A stretch of 37,500 bases of DNA, from positions 1 to 37,500 of the forward strand of contig NZ_AQRA01000018.1 of the NCBI RefSeq assembly GCF_000626715.1, read 5' to 3'. The stretch's first letter is position 1; every line of letters starts with the position of its first letter. A model generated the notes under the pieces. The model was not told where the DNA came from. It worked only from the letters and a program-made list of their open reading frames with translations, and did not search any database. The DNA comes from Aquimarina atlantica (GTDB lineage Bacteria; Bacteroidota; Bacteroidia; Flavobacteriales; Flavobacteriaceae). Position numbers and translations under genes: made by a program. Shown here piece by piece: positions 9,243 to 17,290 of this stretch.

Positions 9243-9974
9243 TTACATATTCCAGATCTCCCAGGCTTTTTCTGCTTGCAGGATTAACATTTGTAATCCA
9301 TTAGAAACAGTGGCCCCTTTTTCTTTTCCTTTACTCATGAAAGTAGTTTCATCTGGATTATAAATCAAATCGTATAAAACATGATTTTTGGTAATGAATT
9401 CATAAGGGATATCTGGGTAATTATGAATGTTAGGATGTGTTCCTAGAGGAGTGCAGTTTATGATTAGTTTGTATGCTTGTATAATATCTTCATCGAGATC
9501 ACTATAACTTAGTTCGTTAAAATCAGGATTACGTGATACAAATGTGTAGTCAATGTTTAAATGACTTAATGCATATGCAATAGCTTTTGAAGCGCCTCCT
9601 GTACCTAGAATTAAGGCTTTCTTTATTGTTTTGTTAAGTAATGGCTTTAGAGATTCTGTAAAACCATAATAATCGCTGTTATATCCTTTTAATTTTTGAC
9701 CCTTATCAAACTTTATAACATTTATTGCTCCAATCTCTTTGGCGATTGGGTCTAAATCATCCATATATTGAATTACTTCTTCTTTATAAGGTATGGTTAC
9801 ATTTAAACCTTGTACATGGGGATCTTTGGTAACTTCAAGAAAATCCTTGATTTGGGTAAGATCGAAGTTGTTGTATTCACAATCTAGATTTTCTTTTTCA
9901 AATTTTTCTGAAAAGTAACCCTTAGAAAAGGAATAACTGATGTTTCTACCTAATAAACCGTATATTTTTTTCAT
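9243..9974 (-). CDS. aroE: Shikimate dehydrogenase
   Basis: Catalyses the NADPH-dependent reduction of 3-dehydroshikimate to shikimate in chorismate and aromatic amino-acid synthesis; cytoplasmic. From the ATG at 9974 it has 243 residues, slightly short of the usual ~270. The shikimate-binding Ser region (SYSFSK, 13-18) is present, as are the catalytic Lys64 in NVTIPYKEEV and Asp101 in GYNSDYYGF. The NADP-binding glycine motif GTGGASK is at 124-130 and the C-terminal helix motif NGLQMLILQA is visible. An upstream ATG at 10016 would add 14 residues before the conserved MKKIYGLLG and lies well inside the neighbour. I chose 9974 because it gives a 4-base ATGA overlap with the stop of the upstream DUF368 gene, which suggests translational coupling. 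Confidence 0.93.
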   Translation of the reverse strand: MKKIYGLLGRNISYSFSKGYFSEKFEKENLDCEYNNFDLTQIKDFLEVTKDPHVQGLNVTIPYKEEVIQYMDDLDPIAKEIGAINVIKFDKGQKLKGYNSDYYGFTESLKPLLNKTIKKALILGTGGASKAIAYALSHLNIDYTFVSRNPDFNELSYSDLDEDIIQAYKLIINCTPLGTHPNIHNYPDIPYEFITKNHVLYDLIYNPDETTFMSKGKEKGATVSNGLQMLILQAEKAWEIWNM

Positions 9975-10996
9975 TTTGAAGTTTTTAGCGTTTTTTGGCC
10001 ATACCATTCTAACCATAAAACGATACCAATACCTACGAGGATATAAAAAATTCCAATATAAGTTTCAACAGTTGTAAAATCAGGAAAATAACGATCATAA
10101 TTATCGAGTATAGGGTTACCCAATGCATCAATTTGTGTATTTCCTAGAGCGTCAACTTTATAAATTTTATTTTTCCAGGGCCAGACGACACCTAAAGAAC
10201 CAGTTATAAACCCAATAATCGCTGCAAAGGTTGCATTTTTATAGCGTTTTAAAACATATCCTAAAAAATGGGATAAGGTAACTAAACCAGTTAGTGAACC
10301 AAGACTAAATACAATAAGTACTTTTAATAATCGAGTTCTGTGCGCATTTTCTATAAAAGAAAAATCCCAACGTATAAGATCGGCTATTGTATCATATAAA
10401 GCATTTACAGAGTCGACCAGCAAAAGGACATAATTACCTAATAAGATAAGAATAAAAGACCCAGATAATCCTGGTAGTGTCATACCTGATACACCAATAA
10501 TACCACAGATAAATACAAACCAAAGATTGTCATTTTCTTTTGCAGGAGCCAATAAACTAATACTAACCCCAACTATGATTCCTATAATAATAAGACAGAT
10601 ATTTCTTCTGTTCCAATCGTTAAAATCTTTTACTATATAATAAATAGAGCCAATGATCATTCCAAAAAATGCTGCCCATACATATAATTCATAATGAATA
10701 ATGAGGTAATCCAGAATTTTAGAAACACTAAAATAGCTAATTAACATTCCTAAAATCAAAAGGCCAAGAAATCGTCCATTTATGTATCGCCAAAAGCTAT
10801 TAAACCTAAAATTGATAAAAAGCTTAAATGCTTTAAAATTTATTTTTTGGAGAGAATAGATAAATTCTTCATAAAATCCGGCAACAAATGCAACTACACC
10901 ACCAGAAACACCAGGAACTTTATTTGCAGCACCCATTGCAAGACCTTTAATAACAAGGAAAAGTCTATCAATAAAGGTTCGGGTACTTTGTTGCAT
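9971..10996 (-). CDS. DUF368 (PopT-like) membrane protein, second tandem copy
   Basis: A 341-residue polytopic inner-membrane protein of the DUF368 family. Published work links members of this family (PopT) to recycling undecaprenyl phosphate across the membrane for cell-wall and envelope synthesis; that role here is inferred by family. Two internally related P-G-x-S-G motifs are visible: KVPGVSGGVVAF near residue 27 and TLPGLSGSFILI near 172. This matches an inverted-repeat transporter fold. About eight to nine hydrophobic segments are present. The gene starts three bases after the stop of a paralogous DUF368 gene and its own stop overlaps the aroE start by 4 bases, so the three form a tight operon. 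The copies have clearly diverged from each other. Confidence 0.88.
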   Translation of the reverse strand: MQQSTRTFIDRLFLVIKGLAMGAANKVPGVSGGVVAFVAGFYEEFIYSLQKINFKAFKLFINFRFNSFWRYINGRFLGLLILGMLISYFSVSKILDYLIIHYELYVWAAFFGMIIGSIYYIVKDFNDWNRRNICLIIIGIIVGVSISLLAPAKENDNLWFVFICGIIGVSGMTLPGLSGSFILILLGNYVLLLVDSVNALYDTIADLIRWDFSFIENAHRTRLLKVLIVFSLGSLTGLVTLSHFLGYVLKRYKNATFAAIIGFITGSLGVVWPWKNKIYKVDALGNTQIDALGNPILDNYDRYFPDFTTVETYIGIFYILVGIGIVLWLEWYGQKTLKTSK

Positions 10997-10999
10997 TGG

Positions 11000-11965
11000 T
11001 TAGTTTGGTTTTTTTACAGAAAGGCGTTCTAAGATAAGGATTAATAGAAAACCTATGACTATAAAAAGTAAGACCCAAATCATTTTAACATCACCTTCAA
11101 ATTGATTTGGCAGAATGCTTTTTTCTATGAAAGGAACTTCGATTCCTTCAGAATTTGTTCTCCAGGATTCGACTTTTTTCCAGGGCCATAACTTATTTAG
11201 CGAGCCTATCATAAACCCTGTAAGTATGGCCAAGGTCATATTTTTATGATGTTTAAACATCCAGTTAAGTGCTTTAGAAAACAATTTCAATCCTAAAACG
11301 GCACCAATAGCCATGATTAATATTTTATAAATAGCTTGCCACAAGATATCAAAATCCATTTGTACAACTCCATTACGTAATTGGTTCAAAATATCGATAG
11401 CTGTTTGGTAAACCCCAAGGATAAGTAATATAAAAGCTCCTGATACTCCTGGTAATATCATAGCAATAATTGCAATGAATCCACAAAACATAAGATACCA
11501 ATTACTATCTGGTGAAGCCAGAGGTTCTGCTATAGTAATAAAATAAGAAAGTATTGCTGCCAGGATAATACCAAAGATTACTTTTGGTTTCCAGGCAGTG
11601 ATTTGTTTTCCAATATAAACAATACTGGCAAGAACTAACCCAAAGAAAAATCCCCAAAGTAATAAAGGTTCATTATGAAGCAACCACTTTATAAGTTTTG
11701 CAAGAGAAAGAATACTGGTAATAATACCTAAAAAAAGAGCTGTTAAAAAAGATAGATTATATTTTTTCCATGAAGTTTTAAACCCTTCTTTTTTCCAAAC
11801 AGAGAAAAAACCAAGATCTAGTCCATTAATAGTTTCGATCAATTCTTCATATATGCCAGATATAAATGCAATGGTCCCTCCAGAAACTCCAGGAACTACA
11901 TCTGCTGCTCCCATTGCTAATCCTTTTGCAGAGATGATAAGGTAATCCTTAAGATTTCTTTGCAT
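11000..11965 (-). CDS. DUF368 (PopT-like) membrane protein, first tandem copy
   Basis: A 321-residue polytopic inner-membrane protein and paralogue of the next gene downstream. The N-terminal motif is VVPGVSGGTIAF (about residues 23-34), and a second copy of the pattern, ILPGVSGAFILL, lies near residue 170. The repeated P-G-V-S-G loops and hydrophobic profile identify DUF368. By family knowledge it may move polyprenyl phosphate carriers across the inner membrane; the sequence does not show whether the two copies share one substrate or work together. It is the first of a DUF368-DUF368-aroE block; a TPR gene ends 88 bases upstream on the same strand. Confidence 0.88.
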   Translation of the reverse strand: MQRNLKDYLIISAKGLAMGAADVVPGVSGGTIAFISGIYEELIETINGLDLGFFSVWKKEGFKTSWKKYNLSFLTALFLGIITSILSLAKLIKWLLHNEPLLLWGFFFGLVLASIVYIGKQITAWKPKVIFGIILAAILSYFITIAEPLASPDSNWYLMFCGFIAIIAMILPGVSGAFILLILGVYQTAIDILNQLRNGVVQMDFDILWQAIYKILIMAIGAVLGLKLFSKALNWMFKHHKNMTLAILTGFMIGSLNKLWPWKKVESWRTNSEGIEVPFIEKSILPNQFEGDVKMIWVLLFIVIGFLLILILERLSVKKPN

Positions 11966-11996
11966 TCTTATTGTTTTTGGTGTTTTAAGTTAAAAA

Positions 11997-12004
11997 CAAA
12001 TGTA
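11997..12004 (-). promoter_or_regulatory. Candidate -7 element for the DUF368-DUF368-aroE block
   Basis: The minus strand reads TACATTTG, a common flavobacterial form of TAnnTTTG, 31 bases before the ATG at 11965. No good TTG is found at the expected -33 distance. If real, the block is transcribed apart from the TPR gene. Confidence 0.32.
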
Positions 12005-12053
12005 TGGATTTTTGCAATGTAATCGATTAGAAAAAAAACGGTCTTTTTTAGAA

Positions 12054-13445
12054 TTATTTATATTCAGAAATAATATTTCTAACAAGAGTTAGATTAAAAA
12101 TCTTTTCAAAAAGTTCTTCCAGAACGATATGATATTCATAGTCAAGATCTAAGGCTTTTCTTATATGGTATTCACCTTTTTGATAATCTTGTAGTTCATA
12201 GTATAAACCAGCAAGTCTATATTGAATTTCTGCATTATCCGGATAAAACTCTATAGCTTGATGTAAATTTTGTATTGCAGCATTTGATTCTCCTATAAAC
12301 CTAAGGATATCCGAACGATTTAACCAGGTCTCCAATTCATAATTTCCTAACTCGATAGCTTTTCTATATCCTCGTTCTGCTTCTTCAAAAAAGGCAAGTC
12401 TATTGTTTATTTTTGCGTAACGTTTCCAGTATAAAACATTTTCGCCATCAATATTTATAGCTTTGTTTGTATAGTATAAGGCTTTTTGGTAATCACGTTT
12501 ACGCATGTAGAAATCAGTAATGGCTATCCATCCTTTATCTAGTAGTGGATCTTCATGTACAGTTTTTGAATAGTGTTGAATTGCTAAATCATCTATACCT
12601 AATTTCTCATAACATTTTCCTATTCTAAGCAAAGCAAAAGAAGTAGGATCATCTAGTTCTAATGTTATTCTATAGTTTTCTATAGCTTCATTATGCCTTT
12701 TTAGTTTTTCTAATACTTTTCCTTTTTCTAAATAAGCACCAATAAAATATTCATCACTTATAATTGCAAAATCATAAGCTGCTAGCGCTTTTTCATATTC
12801 TTCTAGATCAAAATATTGCTTGCCAACCTGGTGCCAAGCCACTTCACAATAAGGATTTTTATTTAGAAACATGTTTAGATAATCGATAGCTTCTTCATGT
12901 TGCTCAAGAAAATCAAAACAGTATATCACATTATATAAAGCAGAGTAATCTTGATCATCTGCTTCTAGGCACTTCATAAAGTTGATTTTTGCATTTTCAA
13001 AATCATCCATAAAAAGATATTCCATTCCTATAAGGGAGTATACATCTGCAGCATCATTTGTATAGCTAAGTGCCATCATTAATAACTCTATGGCTTTTAT
13101 ATGATCGTTTTGTTTAGAAAGAATATTAGCTTTTTGAATGTAGATTTCTTCATTTTCTGGTTCTATAGCGTGTAGCTGAGCCAAAAGATGATCAGCTTTG
13201 TCTAAGCGATTTTCAAAGACCAGAATTTCAACTTGTAATAATTTAAGGTTAACAGACGATGGATGTTGGGAAAGTCCCAAAGAAATTGCCTTTTTTGCTT
13301 TCGCAATTTTTCCATTTTCTAGATAGTGATGAATAATAGATTCAAATTCATCTGAATCAAAAAACTTAACATCATTAGATCTCAGCATAGACTCGTATCG
13401 AGTAATCGAGAAATTATTTTCTTCTTCTTCGTGGTTAAATCTCAT
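12054..13445 (-). CDS. Tetratricopeptide-repeat protein
   Basis: A 463-residue protein made almost wholly of TPR-type helical hairpins, from about residue 35 to 445. Typical repeat positions are visible (AYLEKGKVLEKLKRHNEAIENYR; ALLRIGKCYEKLGIDDLAIQHY). There is no signal peptide or membrane segment; the N-terminus is acidic (MRFNHEEEENNFSITRYES), so it is probably a cytoplasmic scaffold. TPR proteins bind partner proteins, and nothing here identifies the partner. It is the first gene of a minus-strand series that continues with DUF368, DUF368, aroE and DUF349; the 88-base gap after it leaves open whether it is co-transcribed with them. Confidence 0.88.
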   Translation of the reverse strand: MRFNHEEEENNFSITRYESMLRSNDVKFFDSDEFESIIHHYLENGKIAKAKKAISLGLSQHPSSVNLKLLQVEILVFENRLDKADHLLAQLHAIEPENEEIYIQKANILSKQNDHIKAIELLMMALSYTNDAADVYSLIGMEYLFMDDFENAKINFMKCLEADDQDYSALYNVIYCFDFLEQHEEAIDYLNMFLNKNPYCEVAWHQVGKQYFDLEEYEKALAAYDFAIISDEYFIGAYLEKGKVLEKLKRHNEAIENYRITLELDDPTSFALLRIGKCYEKLGIDDLAIQHYSKTVHEDPLLDKGWIAITDFYMRKRDYQKALYYTNKAINIDGENVLYWKRYAKINNRLAFFEEAERGYRKAIELGNYELETWLNRSDILRFIGESNAAIQNLHQAIEFYPDNAEIQYRLAGLYYELQDYQKGEYHIRKALDLDYEYHIVLEELFEKIFNLTLVRNIISEYK

Positions 13446-13778
13446 ACACGTTGATTAAAGATGCTCAATAAATCATAAAATTGATGTAAATACTTTTTTT
13501 GTTTTCCCCAACAAATAAAAGCATTTAATAAATCCATTACTTAATCTATTTTCGCATTATTGATTTCCTCAGTATTAAAATTACAAATGAAATTGAATAA
13601 TTATACTTCAAAAACCAATTGTTTTTAACAAACTAATTAACAAAATACGTACCATTATGATAGATAATGATATAGAGTTTTTCTTTTATAGAAGCCGAAA
13701 TATATTAATGAATTCGTGAAAATAATGGATGGTCTATTAAAGATACGTTTTTTTTAATAAAACTTCAATGTTTACTGT
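13446..13778. other. AT-rich intergenic region, no gene seen
   Basis: This 333-base stretch lies between the end of the aminotransferase gene and the start of the TPR gene, both on the minus strand. It should hold the TPR promoter and the aminotransferase terminator, but I found neither a clear TAnnTTTG element nor a GC-rich hairpin. No coding frame or RNA gene is apparent. Confidence 0.5.
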
Positions 13779-14969
13779 TTAAATTTTGCTATCTAGTATT
13801 TGATCTAAAGCAGCAAGGATGATCTGACATCCTTCTCTGATTTCATTTTCGGATATAGTAAGTGGCGGTGTAATGCGTACTGCAAGAGGCTCAAAGAGTA
13901 ACCAAAATAATATTAACCCCTGATCTTGACATTTTAATATAATCTGATTTGTTATTTCTGCAGAAGGAGTTATAAAAGCTAACATAAGACCTAATCCTCT
14001 GATTTCTTTAATTAATGGATGAATTAATAGGGATCTGAATAGTTTTTCTTTTTCCAGAGCAGCTGCCATTACGTCACTCTCTGTAATTTCCTGTAATGTT
14101 GCCAAAGCGGCAGCTGCAATGACAGGGTTTCCTCCAAACGTTGTAATATGACCTAATTTGGGGTTGTCCTGTAATTGATCCATCATTGTTGCCGAAGCTG
14201 TAAAAGCTCCAATCGGAAGTCCACCCCCCATTCCTTTACCCATTACAACGATATCCGGGACGATATCGTAATGTTGAAAACCAAATAATGTACCAGTTCT
14301 TCCAAATCCAGGTTGTATCTCATCTAGAATTAACAATGCTCCTACTTTTTCACACTGCTTTTTTACCTTTTTTAAATATTCAAATTTAGGTTCGATAAAT
14401 CCTGCTCCTCCTTGTATGGTTTCTAAGATCACTGCTGCGGTTTTATGAGTAATCTGTTTTATCTCTTTTTCATCATTAAATGTAATAAAAGAGGTATCAG
14501 GAATTAACGGTCTAAATGCTTGTTTGCGTTCTTCATATCCCATTACACTCATAGACCCCATTGTGTTGCCGTGATATGCCAGTTTTGCTGCAATAATTTG
14601 GCTTCGACCTGTGACTCTTCGGGCTAATTTTAAAGACCCTTCAATAGCTTCGGTTCCTGAGTTGGTTAAGTAGGTTTTTTCTAATGGATAGGGTAGGTGA
14701 GAAGCTAATAGTTTGGCGAGTTCTACAGCAGGTTGTTGTATGTATTCGCCATATACCATGACATGTAGGTATTTATCTAACTGATTTTTTACTGCACGTA
14801 TAACTCTAGGGTGCTTATGTCCTAAACTACATGCTGATACTCCTGCAACAAAATCCAAATACTTTTTGTTATTAGTATCATAAATATAACTACCATTAGC
14901 ATGCGAAACTTCTATGGCTAATGGATGTGGAGTAGTTTGAGCTTGATATTTGAAAAAATCCTGTTTCAA
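13779..14969 (-). CDS. Class III PLP-dependent aminotransferase (acetylornithine/ornithine type)
   Basis: A 396-residue fold-type I, class III aminotransferase. Visible elements are the phosphate-binding SGTEA (104-108), the ring-stacking Tyr132-His133, the cofactor Asp216 in LDEIQPGFGRTG, and the Schiff-base Lys245 in MGKGMGGGLPIG. The C-terminal substrate-arginine region RITPPLTI is present. The class covers acetylornithine, ornithine and 4-aminobutyrate aminotransferases; the sequence alone does not fix the substrate. The start appears to be TTG: the frame has no ATG before the conserved KQDFFKYQAQT, and a stop codon lies seven codons upstream. It follows the OstA-like gene by 63 bases on the same strand, probably in one transcript. 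Confidence 0.88.
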   Translation of the reverse strand: MKQDFFKYQAQTTPHPLAIEVSHANGSYIYDTNNKKYLDFVAGVSACSLGHKHPRVIRAVKNQLDKYLHVMVYGEYIQQPAVELAKLLASHLPYPLEKTYLTNSGTEAIEGSLKLARRVTGRSQIIAAKLAYHGNTMGSMSVMGYEERKQAFRPLIPDTSFITFNDEKEIKQITHKTAAVILETIQGGAGFIEPKFEYLKKVKKQCEKVGALLILDEIQPGFGRTGTLFGFQHYDIVPDIVVMGKGMGGGLPIGAFTASATMMDQLQDNPKLGHITTFGGNPVIAAAALATLQEITESDVMAAALEKEKLFRSLLIHPLIKEIRGLGLMLAFITPSAEITNQIILKCQDQGLILFWLLFEPLAVRITPPLTISENEIREGCQIILAALDQILDSKI

Positions 14970-15032
14970 GATTGTTTTTTTGCTAGATTACCGGGGTTTA
15001 AAGCGTTATCCAATATTTTTACAAAAAAGATA

Positions 15033-16808
15033 TTAATGTTCGATGTTAATGCTATCTTTTTGATTTTTCTTCTTTTCGGTATTAAGATCTTCTTTTGCTT
15101 TCTTTTTAAAAGGAATAGAATCTAATTGTTCGTTAGTCTCTTTAAGTTCGGCATCTTTAAGTTCTTGCTCTAACAATCGAGAGCCTTCAGACTTATTATC
15201 CTCTAAGCGTTTTACAGTTTCTTCATCAAAGAAATCTGCTTCATCTTTTGGTAATGGAATTCCTGTTATTTTAGTAAGCTCAGGAGGGGATTCTCCTCTA
15301 AATAGATCAGACTTACTATTAATACGTTCATCGCCACGCCAATTAAAACCAGAGAGTTCACGAGCATTTTCTGGTAAATCAATTTCACGATATAAAGTGC
15401 CATCAACATTTTGATAATAATAGACATCTTCAATCTCCCGATTATTTAATAATAATCTGATGGAGCTAGAGAGTACTTTATTAATACCAATAAGTTTTAA
15501 CTCACCTTCGCTTTCTCTTTGGTAAAATATAGTTTCTGTGTTTTTATCAATATCTACCTGATAGAGTTCATTGTCTTTAAATAAACCATAAAGTATTTGA
15601 CCTTTTACTTGGTTGTATCCAGCTTTTAGGGTGTCTTCTTGTGCTAAAAAAGCATTTTGATATACGATAAGTGAATCTAATTTTTCTGTCTTTGTATCCG
15701 AGATAATTTTTATGGTATCACCTGTCATTTGATTTCTTTGTGACCAAATAATAGGTCGGCCAATCATTTTAGTATACCCTGTGGTCTGATCTACATTAAT
15801 AGAGTCACTTTTACCACTCATATTACTCTTATAGATTCTTACATCATAAAAACCATTCATTATTCTTCGTTCGGGTTTACCGGTGACCATAAGCGTATCA
15901 CTATGAATAAAAATAGAATCTTTTTCCTGTAAAGTAGCTGCGAGTGCTCTCTTTGTGATAAAGACAGAATCTTTTTCTTTAAAAACCTCTGCATAATGAC
16001 CAGTAATCACAGAATTATTTGCCGTATCTAATACTCTAATGTTATTAGTGGCCGATGCAAATTGATTAGCACTATTGTAAAAAATACTATCTCCAAAAAC
16101 AGTACGTTTATCATAGTCGATTTTAGCATTTTTAATAGCATATCCCGTCTTAACTTTGGTGTCATAAAACCCTCGCTCACAGTACAATGTGCTTTCTTTG
16201 CCTTTAACTGTCGAAGGACCATATAGGTACGCATGACCATTTTCTGTATAATAATCCAATCGATCAGAATCGACTGTGTTTTCTGGATTTACAATTTTTA
16301 CTGTGGTATTAAATGAATATTGTTTTCTATCCATAAAATACCGTCCAATTTGACTGGTTAATGTATTCGAAGAATCTCTAACTGTTCCTCCGCTACGATA
16401 ATAAGCCTGTTGCCTAAGTCGATCAAAAAATAAGGTATCGGTACGCAATGTATTCGAAGGAGTTTCCATAAATACGTCATCGCTTGCATATGCAAATTTG
16501 GTATTACCATTGTACTCAGCATATTTACTAGTCATGATAATAGTATCTCCTTGCTTCATTTTTACATTTCCTAAAGCCTTAACAAACTTATCTTCGCCAT
16601 AGTGAATAGCCTGATCACACCATATCTCAATTCCTTCATGTTGCATATATACCTGTTTGTCTACTTTGGCCAGAATAGTTGCCCCAGGAAACCGATTTTG
16701 ATCTTTTATGGTACGATCAGATTGAACTTTGATTTGTTTTCCTTCTTGTGCAAATGATGCTACCGAAAATATAAAAGCAAATAGTATATAGAAGAATTTG
16801 TTTTTCAA
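15033..16808 (-). CDS. OstA/LptA-like periplasmic protein
   Basis: A secreted protein of about 591 residues with a signal peptide (KNKFFYILFAFIFSVASFAQ) and then a long run of beta strands of the OstA/LptA type (for example ALGNVKMKQGDTIIMTSKYAEY). Such beta-jellyroll proteins carry lipopolysaccharide across the periplasm, and this Bacteroidota form is usually annotated OstA-like. A role in LPS transport is inferred from the family. The last ~100 residues are charged and probably disordered. No ATG exists at the 5' end of the frame. TTG codons at 16808, 16817 and 16829 are possible starts, and I prefer 16808 because it begins directly at the signal peptide. The region upstream is divergent from the propeller gene at 17291. 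Confidence 0.85.
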   Translation of the reverse strand: MKNKFFYILFAFIFSVASFAQEGKQIKVQSDRTIKDQNRFPGATILAKVDKQVYMQHEGIEIWCDQAIHYGEDKFVKALGNVKMKQGDTIIMTSKYAEYNGNTKFAYASDDVFMETPSNTLRTDTLFFDRLRQQAYYRSGGTVRDSSNTLTSQIGRYFMDRKQYSFNTTVKIVNPENTVDSDRLDYYTENGHAYLYGPSTVKGKESTLYCERGFYDTKVKTGYAIKNAKIDYDKRTVFGDSIFYNSANQFASATNNIRVLDTANNSVITGHYAEVFKEKDSVFITKRALAATLQEKDSIFIHSDTLMVTGKPERRIMNGFYDVRIYKSNMSGKSDSINVDQTTGYTKMIGRPIIWSQRNQMTGDTIKIISDTKTEKLDSLIVYQNAFLAQEDTLKAGYNQVKGQILYGLFKDNELYQVDIDKNTETIFYQRESEGELKLIGINKVLSSSIRLLLNNREIEDVYYYQNVDGTLYREIDLPENARELSGFNWRGDERINSKSDLFRGESPPELTKITGIPLPKDEADFFDEETVKRLEDNKSEGSRLLEQELKDAELKETNEQLDSIPFKKKAKEDLNTEKKKNQKDSINIEH

Positions 16809-16829
16809 GTGTTTCAAATTTGTATGCAA

Positions 16830-17290
16830 AATAACGAAAATTGTATCTAATGATTGTGACTATAGTAGTAAAATAAAAGGAGAGCTGTCTTTAATTAAGA
16901 ACCTTATATCTCATCTAATGTTGCATTTTAACATGTTTTATCTCTGTAATAACTTAAAAACAAATGATTTCTACAATTAGTGAGTGATTCTAAATTCATA
17001 AAAAAAGGATAATGTGTAAGTTTTGTACGATCAAAGGACTAATACAGATAAAAAGAAGCAAATAAGAGAAATTTTCGAATTTTTTAACACTAGATCTACT
17101 TAAGCATCAGTAAATTGCGATAGGAAACAACAAAGGGGACGATCAATGCTATGGGGATAGCATCATCTTAAACTTTTATTTTTTATCAAAGCAGATTTGT
17201 TTATTCTGATCCATTATTGAGAACAGATATAGAGCTACTTTAAAAAAAAGAATAGTTAAGGTCGTTACATTATTAACAAAAAGATAATAG
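16830..17290. other. Divergent intergenic region
   Basis: These 461 bases separate two divergently read genes and should carry promoters for both. I found no exact TAnnTTTG in either direction; the nearest is TAAGTTTTG around 17011, off by one base. A clean hairpin, ATGCTAT-GGGG-ATAGCAT, lies at 17146-17163. A 60-codon open frame at 16798-16980 has no recognisable coding character. Confidence 0.5.
17146..17163. other. Perfect 7-bp hairpin with GGGG loop
   Basis: ATGCTAT and ATAGCAT pair perfectly around a GGGG tetraloop, and flanking GAT/ATC can extend the stem with one bulge. It lies 127 bases before the start codon at 17291 and is not followed by a proper T-tract. It could be a leader structure or an operator; function unknown. 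Confidence 0.4.

Noticed and set aside
16798..16980. 60-codon plus-strand frame in the divergent region
   Set aside because: Overlaps the start of the OstA-like gene, has no recognisable motif and no ribosome-binding context.
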